Both the position numbers and the translations under genes were made by a program. A stretch of 64,000 bases of DNA from Lathyrus oleraceus (Eukaryota > Streptophyta > Magnoliopsida > Fabales > Fabaceae). The DNA lies in NCBI RefSeq assembly GCF_024323335.1, contig NC_066581.1, positions 350,180,409 through 350,244,408 of the forward strand. The letters run 5' to 3'. Of this stretch, positions 11,830-22,957 are shown in pieces. The notes under the pieces were generated by a model, which was given only the letters and a program-made list of their open reading frames with translations, was not told the origin of the DNA and did not search any database. Every line of letters begins with the position of its first letter. Positions within the stretch are counted from its first letter, which is position 1.

Positions 11830-12160
11830 TGTAGCGGGAAATTCATGATCATCAAGCTATTGACAAGCTAGAGATCAATTAACAAGAGTCGCCACCGCAC
11901 TTTTATTGTTTCCAAGGGAAAAGGGAAAAAGTACGAAAAAAACCAAAAAGTAAGAAGTTTTCAAATAAAAACTAATAAAAGTCAGAGATCACATGTAAGG
12001 GGGTTGGTTACACAGAGGGAAGGTGTTAGCACCCAAAAGTGTCCTAGGTACTCCTAGGGAGCTCTTTTTGTGTGCATATGTATTTTGTACAAAGTGATGT
12101 TTACAAACAAATAGAATGGGGGGATGAGAAAATAATTCATTAATTATATTTTTGTGTTTG

Positions 12161-12179
12161 ACAAGACCTTCGGTCTTGT
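12161..12179 (-). other. LTR hairpin, Ogre-2 3' LTR
   Basis: The stem ACAAGACC/GGTCTTGT is the same as at 7510-7528. The copy in the 5' LTR (43341-43359) differs by one base in the loop only. Confidence 0.7.
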
Positions 12180-14630
12180 GCCTACGTACGAACATAAAAA
12201 TGAGGGATCAAAACCTCGTAGTTCGTGATACAAATTTCAAAATGGATGTATTGCTTTTAACAAAATTTAAGTTTGAAAGGCATAAAGGCCTAAAATGGTT
12301 TGAATGAGTTAGTTCTTTTTTTGGCTTTTTTGAAAGTTTAAGTCTAGTATAGTTAAGTTTATTTACAAGTTTGATTAAGAAAATAAGTTTGAAAATGCAA
12401 TGGCATAAGGCCAAAATTTCTATCTTTTTGCAAAAGTGGTAAAAGTTTAGAACAAAAATAGTTCACACAAAGAAGATTTTTGAAAACGGAGGGAGAGATT
12501 TTGAAATTAAAGAAATAGGGAGAAGATGAAGGGACTATCCTATGTACAAAATTTAAAAGTTTAGAGTTGAAAAGATCTGACCAAATGGGTAGCAATCCAA
12601 TAGACAAAAATGTCAATAGAAACCCATACTTCCCTGGGACTTTTAGAATCAAGCAACACACAAATGCACAATTATATTCTCTTGAAGAGCAAGGCATCAA
12701 ATAAAGATGGCCTCATCCAAGCTTATCTATTCCATGATCTTCTTCAAAAATAACCCATGTAACAGATGAATTCCACAAGTCACAGGTTCAAAATAACAGC
12801 TTCACAATGATCATGTTGCAGATGAATCCTAGAGAGGTCTTCAAAGATGTATCAGATGATGTTCAAATTGCAAGCACTTGGTTCTTCAACAAGTTGGCAT
12901 TGGCCTAGTCCATTAGCATAGGAAGGTTGCCTAGATTATAAGTCCATTTGCTCAAGATCAAGCCAACAGTCCACTCAAAAGTTTTTTTAAAGTTTTTGTT
13001 ATTATTATGTACATTAATGGTCAAAGACCACACAAACAAGCAAAGTATTCACAAACAAAAAATATCACACAATATGGTCCAAATGGCAAAGTGAAAATTA
13101 CATTAACATAAACAATTAGGATGATATAAGAAATGGAAAATGAAATAAAGTGCTAAAAGTAAATTGCATTAAAGTAAAAGCTTGAAATTAAAAGTTAATA
13201 GTTAGTAGGTTATAGGTTAGTTTTGTTTTGCTTTTGATTTTCCTTTTCAAGACATTCTTTGGAGAACACTCAACCCGCTTATCACAAGCATGGATCCTTG
13301 AACCAAAACATCTTCCAAAGGAAGGAAAAAATGTCAAGTCTCCACACAATACCATGAAAGAGGGGAGACTTACGATCTCACTAACTAGAATGCTTATGCC
13401 TTTTATGTCCAATAATATTAACTTGACAAAGTCAAATCAACCTTGACCAATGCCCAACAACAATAAGCAAACCCAAACAAGTCAATACAAATGGTCAACA
13501 AAATTTAATTGGCATTTATTTAATTAAAAATAATAAAATAATGCATTTAAATCAAATATGTTTTGTCCAATTCCTAAAATCTCATCAAAACACCAAAGAA
13601 ATTACCTTGAGATTTATCATAGGTCAAACAAGGTCAAAGGACCTTAGAGAAAAAATTTCATAAGTTTTGGACATTTAAAAATATTTTTAAACAATTAAAA
13701 ACAAATGCAAAATCAATTAATTCATGAAAAATATTAATAATGATCCAAAAAATAATTTTAATTCAGAATATGAAAGAGAAAAATATTTGAAATTTTTTGG
13801 TGAAAGTCCCATATTTTTTGGATCAATATTGAATGTAATATGAATTATTGAAAATAATGCAATTAAAATAGAAATTCAGAAAATCAAAAATACGTGGACC
13901 ATCTGATCTCCCTCATTAATTGAGGTGGCAAATCAGATGGTCCCTAGCGCACGTTCCACATGGACTTGAGTCAACAACGTTGCAGCTTTGGTAATTAAAA
14001 CCAACGATCAAGATTAAAATGTAATGGATGGATCATGTGGTTCAGAGCCTTGCCAACTCATCGCCGGAGCCAGAGCTCCGGTCATCTTCTCCGGTGGACC
14101 TCACTGGACTGGTCCACCATGAACCATCACCAAAATGAAAAATAAGGACATGATCTTAAAGAAAAAATGGCACTGAGCTCGAATCTGACCTCCATTCACT
14201 CCAACTCCAAGTATATTGAGAGATACATCGAGTTGAAATTTGAGGTACATGAACTGAGTTGCTTCGATTTGACCTCAAAGCAACTCAAACTTCTTGCCTA
14301 CATTGGTAGGACTTCAGACAACCAAAAATCAATAGAATTGAGCAAGAATTTGAGAGAATCGAAAAGTTCAAAATTTCTGAAAAATACATTCAATGGAGGT
14401 CTGGATTCAATTAATCTTGATCTTGCTTGTGCTTGATCTCACTCCACTTGCTTGCAGGAGAAGGATTGAATGGTTAAGAAGTTATGGATTCCTGGAGAAT
14501 TGAATTCCAAAACAGTGGAAATTCAAGCTCAAATTCAAGAGAATTTTTTAGGCTTATCCTTTGAGAAGTGAGGGTTTGAAATGGGGGATCAAAGCTGGCC
14601 CAATTGTGTGTAAATTTCTGAGCAATTGAA

Positions 14631-14643
14631 GCTCTATTTATAG
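14631..14643 (-). promoter_or_regulatory. LTR TATA box, Ogre-2 3' LTR
   Basis: The minus strand reads TATAAATAGAGC, at the position matching 10051-10063 and 46173-46186. Confidence 0.6.
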
Positions 14644-16126
14644 TTGGAATGGTTGATAATTGCACACTCTAATTCACTTTCCAATTTTGGAAAATGGTGA
14701 TGCAATGGTGCATGGGCGCGCATAGGCCCATGAAATGATTGCTTGAGGTCCACAAATGAGTATCAGATGCTCTGAACTAAGCTTGGATTGCAAGGCAAAT
14801 GCACATTGATGTTTGAAGTTTGATTCTTGCTAAGTGATGTCACCCTGTTTAAGCCATGTGTAGCCTGTGCATTTCTTATCCAAAATGAATGAGTTTGAGA
14901 TCTTTGGAAAGGTGAGATTAAGAGGAACAACTTTCATGTTAAACACTTTTTTATTTGAAGCTTGGACCTTGGAGAAATTTGAGGTGGAAGTTTGGAAAAT
15001 TTTTACATATCAAAATTTTTCTAAGTGTCAAGCCATATGTCTCAATATTCCACCTTACTTAACTTTTTATTTGTAGCTCTCTCAAAGACCTTCAAAATGG
15101 TCACTCATTTCATGTCATTTGGATTTGAAATGATACAGTTATGCATTTTTGAAGTTTGGAAAAATCACTTGATCGATGGTATAGGTCAAAAGTGACCTAT
15201 AATGTAACCTCATATCACATGCTCAAAAAAGTTGAATTAGCTCCCACTCAAAACATCAAAGTTTAAGTAGACACGTTGAATTTGATTGTTAAACTTGTAA
15301 ATCTTTCATATCATAAAAAATGAGCAAGTTATTTCCTTGGGAAGTTGACTTTCAAATTACGGTTTAAACAAAATGACCTATAATGTTTCAACATAGAAAA
15401 TGATTTTTCCATGCAAAAATAGCTCTAGGTCTCAACATGAAAGTTGTTTGGAATGTCATTTAGAGCATGTTTTCGCTTGGAATCATTTTCATATGGTGAA
15501 AATTGTAGGAGATAGGGTCTAGGGAGACCCATTTTTGATTAGATGAATTCATCTGGCCAACCACCATCAACCAACTTGCTAATTTCCAATTTTCTTGACT
15601 TTCTAGGCTCCTGGTAGATCATATATGCATAATATGATGAATATTAAAGTGTCCCTTGAGAAATTTGATAAATTGGTGAGATAACTTACTGGAGAAGTTA
15701 CTCAAGATACTCAGTCAAACTAGGGTTTCCAAGGCAATTCACCTTCAAACTCTTGAAGAAAACTTGATCAGTATAACATGTAGAAAACAATGGGACTCAT
15801 GTATGATGTTCATAACCATTCTTGAATCAATTCTTGGTTGTGCTCCTTGTTCATGAGGGTCTCAAACCCTAAATGTGAACTTGATGAATCAATGAGATTA
15901 TGTCCTTCCTACAAAAGAGTTAGACAAATGCAAAGACATATTTTTGATATTTTGGTTAGTAAAATGATAATATACAAGTATATATTTTAATCACAAAGTG
16001 CTTGGTGATCTCTCCCAAAACAAACCCAATGAAAGAGGGGTAAGGAGGATGCCAAGACATGATCCCAATGCTTATGCTTATGATAGAATGCATGGGGGAT
16101 CTTAAGGTCAAAATTGGGGTCTTACA

Positions 16127-16140
16127 GCTGCCCCTATTCA
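16127..16140 (-). other. Ogre-2 polypurine tract
   Basis: The minus strand reads TGAATAGGGGCAGC immediately before the LTR start TGTAAGACC. It is conserved with 11579-11591 and 37981-37991. Confidence 0.75.
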
Positions 16141-19073
16141 AGGACATTTTAACCGAAGAGGTGAAGGTTAAAATCTTCGGCTCGACTCAGTAGAATGGGC
16201 TTAAATAACAACATAGAGAAAAAAAATTGGTCCCTAAGATACCTCATGATGCATATGATGTGAATGTAAAAGCTAATGCTCTGTGGGGAAATATTGCCAC
16301 AAAGGAAAAAGAAATCAGAGAGACCGAAAATCCGCAGGAGCATAATGCATTCCATAAGGAAAGCTCGCTGGGGAGACAGAAACTCTGGGGGAGTAAAAAG
16401 GAGTTATGCGTAGGCCAGGCTACGACTTAAAACTACTGGGCGACTAGAGGGATTTCACAAAAATGGAAAGACTCAGCCGGGGAAACAACAACATCTGCAG
16501 GGGATATGAGTAAGTCATGATAAAACTGAAGTACTCGACTCTCGCAGGGGAAAAATGATTTCACTAAGGAAATGCGCACTCAACTCAACTGGGGATGAAA
16601 TAAACTTCAACACAGGAGGAGCAGAAATCTATTATCTACTACCTATTACTGGGTAAGGAGATAATAAAGATCTGACAGAGAGACCATCCGTCATCGTTTA
16701 GGACGAACATATCAAGGATGACTCGCTGAGGAAATTCCAGGAGAGGAAATTCATTACCGGTTACTGGGTAAGAAATAGCCTTGCTGGGGAAAAACTGTAG
16801 AAAATAGGATTTACAACTACCAGTTACTGGACAGAAGACCAAGGGTGAGAGTATCCGTTATCGATTAGGATGAACATATCAAGGATAAACTCGACATGGA
16901 AGAAAATCCGTCACCGGTTAAAGTGAACATATCAAGGATAGACTTGCCTGGGAAATGTCAGGGAGGATATCTGTCATCGGTTAAGATGAACATATCAAGG
17001 ATATACCAACTGAATAAAAAGGGTGGGAATTACATCTATCGAAATCTGGATAGAAAACCGTCGGAGAGAAAATCCGTCACCGGTTAGGATGAACATATCA
17101 AGGATTATCTCTGCAAGGGGACAAAAGCATGGTTTACAACTACCGGTTACTGGGTAGAAGACCAATCAAAGAGAAAATCCGTCACCGGTTAGGATGAACA
17201 TATCAAGGATTGACTCTGAAAAGGGGAGCAAAAATAGGGATTACATCTATCAGTTACTGGATAGAATACCAAAGAAGAGAAAATCCATCACCGGTTAAAG
17301 TGAACATATCAAGGATAGACTCCTCTCAGGGGAACAATAAGATTTACAACTACCGATTACTGGGTAGAAGACCACAAGGAGAAGAAAACCCGTCATCGGT
17401 TAAGATGAACATATCAAGGATTAACTCTCTAAGGAACAAAATAGGGATTACAACTACCTTTTTACTGGGTAGAATACCGAACATGAGAATATTCATCACC
17501 AGTTAAGTGAACATATCAAGGATAGACTCCTGCGGGGAAAGGAAAGATACCCGTCACCTGGTTAAGATGAACATATCAAGGATATACTTCCAGGGGACTC
17601 TACTGAGGAGAAAAAGGGTACTTTTGTCGGGTATTAGGCAAGAAGTAAGAAACTGCAAGCTAAGAAGAATATTTGGGTAATAGACTCTTAGGGGACCCAA
17701 ACATCTATCTAGGTAAGAGCTGGAGAGAAAACGGTCAATCAAGACTCAACCCAATGAGGACATAACTTAAGGGGAGCAATTCCATCCAAAAAATTTACTG
17801 GAGAGGAAACTGAAATAACAACCATCCACGAGGAAACAAACTCAGTGGCGAAATAGAGAAAGGTTAAAGTCTTTCTCCTTAAGGGGCTGACACTCTACAA
17901 TTGAAGAAGGACAAACACCAGATTTGGTATGGGGATAAAGTACCGCCATAACAGAGAATGAGAATCCCAAACAAATCAAATATAAAGATGCAGGATATGC
18001 AAATCACAAAATTATATGAATGTATATGTATATGTATATATGATGATTATGCTGACAAAACGATCACAAAGGAGTCAGAGGTGTCGCAAAGAAATTGAAC
18101 CACCGGTACAATCCTCGGTCAATCCACAAAATATGGAGACAACTACCAGAGAATAGAGAGATTAACAGCCCAAAGGCTCAACTCTAGCTGAGGATGGAGG
18201 AGATCTGCTGAGGATAGAACATCCAATCTGTGGGGAATTTTAGGTCAACACCATAAAAATGGGAGACAACCCTTCAGAGAAAATAATCAACAAAAGCTGC
18301 TCAGAAACCAGGAGGAAATTCTGACTGGGAGCAAATGCAATCTATTGGGGAAGATCAATCATTTCTGAAGATCAACCCTGCTGAGGAGACACAAACATTG
18401 CTAGGGATGTATAAACTCCGCTGGGGAAGGCCGAAACTTTGTTGAGGATAGAGAAAGAAGCTCCACTGGAGAAGGTAGAATTTCTGTAGGGGAAAACAAC
18501 ACGCCGCAGGGTACCTGAATATACCAAATCAGCTGGGGATAACAATATTCCACTGAGGAAATGAATCAACACTAAAGTCTAGGGATACCCGAAGGGTTAA
18601 CTGCTTGGGGGACCTCCGATGCTTCACACTTAAGGACTCGCTATGCATTGGAATGCTGTTGATATTCCTTTTACTTGCTTTGGAAAAATAATTCTTACTT
18701 TTATATATTTAAGAAAACTTGATTTTGATTTAAAATTTAATTTCAAAATGATCATAATAAAATTTAAAACTATTGGCTGAAGTAAATAAGGGCAGAAACA
18801 ATTTGGATAAAGGCTCAACTTTATTTAAGAGAATGGTAGTCTGTAAATGACAAGACTCCATAGGTTTTACAAAGTTGAAAATGGTAATTTACATGGAAAA
18901 GGGGTACATTGAATACAAATGATCCTTAATCCTTCTACCAACTCTTGATATCCACAATGCTCTTGACCGCTGTTGGGATAATGAACTAATGTCAACCCTT
19001 GTGCTGAAACGAATCTTCAAAATAACTGAAGATCAGCAGAATGCAGTTACTTGCCATAATCCCTAAGTTTTGC
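16141..19073 (-). other. Ogre-2 3' UTR
   Basis: About 2.9 kb of non-coding sequence lies between the stem-loop block and the polypurine tract. It holds the 105-bp tandem array (16695-17600), then a stretch rich in short GGGGA phrases to about 18600, and a TATATG microsatellite at about 18020-18045. The ORFs inside the array are repeat artefacts. Confidence 0.8.
16695..17600. repeat. Ogre-2 3' UTR tandem array, about 105-bp period
   Basis: GAACATATCAAGGAT occurs at about 16705, 16871, 16925, 16988, 17091, 17196, 17302, 17407, 17509 and 17569. The central units are spaced 102-106 bp and the outer ones 54-166 bp. Each unit also carries CCGTCACCGGTTAGGATG and TACCGGTTACTGGGTAGAA. Ogre 3' UTRs are known to be hypervariable and to seed satellite repeats in pea; this array is of that kind. 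Confidence 0.9.
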
Positions 19074-19222
19074 ATAAGTTGCCCAATGGTGGGGTACTCA
19101 ACTTATCGGGAAATTCTTTCTGTTTTTATGTCTCTAATTTTTGCCTGGATCGCCCTTTCAGGTTTTCAATCCACCGAGACGCTCTTTTGTGCCTAAGCCA
19201 CCCTTTCAAGTTTTCAACTTAG
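19074..19222 (-). other. Three-stem-loop block after integrase, Ogre-2
   Basis: Minus-strand units: 19222-19193 (CTAAG/CTTAG), 19173-19146 (TGGATT/GATCCA) and 19106-19074 (ATAAGTTG/CAACTTAT, 8 perfect pairs). Units 1 and 2 enclose a small inner hairpin capped by GAAA, here with G-U pairs in place of G-C. Each unit is followed by a GGCA-type motif. The block starts about 20 bases after the integrase stop. Confidence 0.6.
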
Positions 19223-19241
19223 CGAGCTGTTCTTTTATTTT

Positions 19242-22200
19242 TTAGGTGAAGTATTTCTTGACTGCATCTGCGTTCACAGGACGAGTGAACACTTCACCAT
19301 CCATAGTTGTAAGAATCAGGGCACCTCCTGAAAAAACTCTCTTAACAACATATGGGCCTTCATAATTGGGAGTCCATTTTCCTTTGGAATCTGGCTTGAA
19401 CGTCAAAATCTTCTTGAGCACAAGGTCGCCTTCTCTAAATACACGAGGTTTGACCTTCTTATCAAAAGCTTTCTTCATTCTCTGCTGATACAACCGACCG
19501 TGACACATGGCCGTTAATCTCTTCTCTTCAATTAAATTCAAATGGTCAAACCTGGTCTAACACCATTCGGCTTCAGTCAACTTGGCTTCCATGAGCACAC
19601 GCAACGAAGGAACCTCAACCTCTACGGGGAGCACTGCTTCCATACCATATACAAGAGAGAAAGGGGTTGCCCCTGTTGAAGTGCGAACGGATGTACGATA
19701 CCCATGTAAAGCAAATGGGAGCATCTCATGCCAATCCTTATATGTGATAACCATCTTCTGGATAATCTTCTTGATATTCTTATTCGCAGCTTCAACAACC
19801 TCATTCATCTTGGGTCTATAGGGAGAATAATTATGATGTGCAATCTTGAAGTCTTTGCAAAGAGCTTCCACCATATTGTTATTCAAGTTTGATCCATTGT
19901 CAGTAATGATCTTACTTGACACACCATAACGGCATATAATCTGATTCTTGATAAACCTTACAACAACTTGCTTGGTTACATTTGCATATATTGCCACTTC
20001 AACCCATTTTGTGAAGTAGTCAATTGCCACTAAAATGAAACGATGTCCATTCGAAGCTTTGGGTTCAATCATCCCAATCATATCAATTCCCCACATGGAG
20101 AATGGCCATGGGAAGAGATAACATTCAAAAGTGTCGGAGGAACATGAATCTTATAAGCATATATTTGACACTTGTGGCATTTCTTCACAAATTTACAACA
20201 GTCAGATTCCATTGTCAGCCAATAGTAACTTACTCGCAACATCTTCTTTGCCATTGCATGTTCATTGGAATGAGTACTAAAGGAACCTTCATGCACTTAG
20301 TTCATCAACAAGTCTGCTTCGTGTCTATCCACACATCTGAGCAAAACCATGTCGAAGTTTCTCTTGTACAATACATCACCATTCAAGTAGAAATTACCGG
20401 CTAATCTTCTCAAAGTCTTTTTATCATTCAAAGATGCCCCAGGCGGGTAAATCTGACTTTGGAGGAAACATTTGATGTCGTAATACCACGGCTTCTCGTC
20501 TTTGATCTCCTCAACAGCAAACACATGAGCTGGCCTATCAAGACGCATCACAAATAAATTGGGAACTTCATTCCAATATTTCACTAAAATCATTGACGCC
20601 AATGTTGCAAGAGCATCTGCCATCCGGTTCTCATCTCGAGGGATATGGTGAAACTCAACTTTTGTAAAGAAAGTTGAAATCCTCCTCGCAAAATCTCTAT
20701 ATGGTATTAAACCGGGTTGATTCGTCTCCCATTCTCTTTTGATCTGATTCACAACCAAAGCCGAATCACCGAAGACATCCAAATACTTGATTCTGAGATT
20801 CATGGCCTCTTCAAGCCCCATAATGCAAGCTTCATATTCTGCCATGTTGTTTGTACACTTGAAAGTCAATCTAGCTGTAAATGGTAGATGCGTGGCTTGA
20901 GGAGTAATAATCACTTCCCCAATGCAATTTACATATTGAATAACAACTCCATCAAATACCATGCCCCAACGGGAACCAGGTTTTGGCCCTTCTTCAAGCA
21001 ATGGTTCATCACAATCTTTCATTTTCAAGTACAAAATCTCTTCATCAGGAAAATCATACTGCACTGACTGGTAATCTTCAATTGGTTGGTGAGCCAAATG
21101 GTTAGCCAAGATACTATCTTTGATCGCTTTCTGAGATCAGTATTCGATATCATACTCTGATAACAACATCTGGCAATGGGAAATTCTCCCAGTTAAAGCA
21201 GACTTCTCAAATATATACTTAATTGGATCCATTCTGGATATCAACCAAGTGGTATGATTTAACATATACTAACGCAGACGCTTAGCAGCCCAAGCCAATG
21301 CGTAACAAGTTTTCTCAAGCATAGCATACCGAGTCTCACAGTCGGTGAACTTCTCACTGAGGTAGTAAATTGCAAATTCTTTCTTTCCAGTCTCATCTTG
21401 CTGACCAAGAACACAACCCATGTTATCTTCGAGCACAGTCAAATACATGATAAACGGTCTTCCTTCAACAGGTGGAGACAAAATCGGACGTTCAAGCAAA
21501 TATTCTTTGATATTATCAAATGCTTTCTGGCAGTCTTCAGTCCAATCACAAGACTGATCTTTCCGAAGAAGCTTGAATATAGGCGCATATGTGGCAGTCA
21601 TGTGGGAAATGAATCTGGAAATATAATTCAAGCAGCCGAGAAAACCTCTAACTTGCTTCTCAGTTTTGGGCGCAAGCATCTCTTGTATTGCTTTGACCTT
21701 GACAGGATCAACTTCAATACCCTTCTCGCTGATAATAAAGCCCAACAACATACCAGAACGAACACTAAAAGTAGACTCATTGGGATTCAAGCGGAGTTTA
21801 TACTTCCTCAAACGCTGGAATAACTTCAACAAATGCTCAACATGTTCCTATTCATCAATCGATTTAGCAATAATGTCATTGACATATACTTCAATCTCTT
21901 TATGCATCATATCATGTAAAAAGAGTAGTCATTGCTCTTTGGTAAGTTACACCAGCATTCTTTAAACCGAAAGGCATCACTCTATATCAGAATGTTCCCC
22001 AGGGTGTAATGAATGTGGTCTTCTCCATATCTTCGGGTGCCATTTTGATCTGATTATATCCGGAAAATCCATCCATAAACGAAAAGACTTTCAATTTAGC
22101 AGTATTGTCTACCAACATATCAATGTGTGGCAGAGGGAAATCATCTTTCGGACTGACTTTATTCAAATCTCGATAGTCGACACACATGCGGACTTTTCCA

Positions 22201-22704
22201 TCTTTCTTTGGCACATGCACAATATTGTCCACCCATTGCGGATACTCAGCTGTCACAAGAAAACCGACATCAATCTGCTTTTGCACTTCCTCTTTGATCT
22301 TCACAGCCATATCAGGATGCGTTCTTCTCAACTTCTGCTTGACTGGCGGGCATTCTGGCTTCAACGACAATCTATGCTCCACAATCCTAGAATCCAACGC
22401 AGGCATGTCTTGATAGGACCAAGCAAACACATCTTAATATGCTTGAAGAAGATCAATCAACCCCTTCTTAGCATTTGGACACAATCGAGACCTAATCTTG
22501 ACTTCCTTCACATCATCTTCGGAACCCAAGTTAACTAGCTCAATCTGCTCTTGAAACGGCTGAATAATCTTTTCATCTTGCTCAAGAAGACGAGATAATT
22601 CCTCACTTACTCCCACATCACTTTCCTCCTTGGCCTCAAACACAGGGAATTTAAAATTTGGAGAAGGAGAAGGATCATTGTATTCAATGGGGTTAGGAAC
22701 CAAC
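19242..22704 (-). pseudogene. Ogre-2 reverse transcriptase/RNase H/archaeal-type RNase H/integrase
   Basis: Pol copies the element RNA and integrates the DNA. On the minus strand the order is an acidic linker (22704-22430), reverse transcriptase (VDYRDLNK near 22180), its RNase H connection (about 21270-21830), an archaeal-type RNase H (about 20600-20990; VFDGV, NNMAEYEACIMGLEEA, FGDSALVV, DENRMADALA), the integrase zinc finger (HEGSFSTHSN and CHKC), the integrase core (VAIDYF, TDNGSN, EVVEAANKN) and the C-terminal EGPYVVKR block. The second RNase H is a Tat-lineage hallmark. The catalytic box reads YVND (21875-21886) instead of YVDD. At least six stops interrupt the frame (for example after DLLQAY, after ITPWGTF and after AKRLR). 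The 5' end is the splice acceptor at 22705. Confidence 0.9.
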
Positions 22705-22957
22705 CTGCATAATGATTTGATATTTTGATTTTAGAGAAGTGACTTTGTGACCAAATATTATGCAGATGGACAATTATATTGTTTATTTATGTTTTTTGTG
22801 ATTATCATTTTCAGAATAAAGCAAAAAGTAAAAATAAACATCAAAGATGTGGATGAATATAATTAATTTTATTGATGATCAATTTAAAAGGCCCAAACAA
22901 GGTTCACTTCTCCCTTAGGCATAGGAGAAGGATTTTTAAAAATATAAAAGCAATTAC
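22705..22957 (-). other. Ogre-2 intron between protease and reverse transcriptase (253 nt)
   Basis: On the minus strand the donor is CTAA|GTAATT and the acceptor is TTATGCAG|GTTGG. The donor GT overlaps the TAA that would end the protease ORF. Removing 253 nt keeps the reading frame open into the reverse transcriptase linker. Ogre-1 has the same sites and length, and Ogre-3 has equivalent sites. An intron here is an established Ogre feature; the exact sites are my reading. Confidence 0.8.

Larger units (their letters stand above)
11830..16126 (-). repeat. Ogre-2 3' LTR (4297 bp)
   Basis: It runs from TGTAAGACCCC (minus strand, 16126) to CCCGCTACA (11830). It is the partner of 43009-47703 but about 400 bp shorter, mainly because of a deletion of about 353 bp at 13409 that corresponds to 44596-44948 of the 5' LTR. 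In two hand-aligned samples (130 and 190 bp) the LTRs differ at roughly 3-5 percent of positions. Confidence 0.92.

Noticed and set aside
16695..17600. Regularly spaced repeats that could look like a CRISPR array
   Set aside because: The units are imperfect along their whole length, have no unique spacers of fixed size, and lie in the 3' UTR of a plant retrotransposon.
20078..20404. Possible domesticated integrase or RNase H gene
   Set aside because: The frame is broken repeatedly and lies in full element context with matching LTRs; nothing suggests a host function.
21398..21823. Antisense open frames opposite pol (also 22125-22538 and 53204-53779)
   Set aside because: They mirror conserved pol codons, occur only as shadows of the same coding stretch, and carry no motif of their own.
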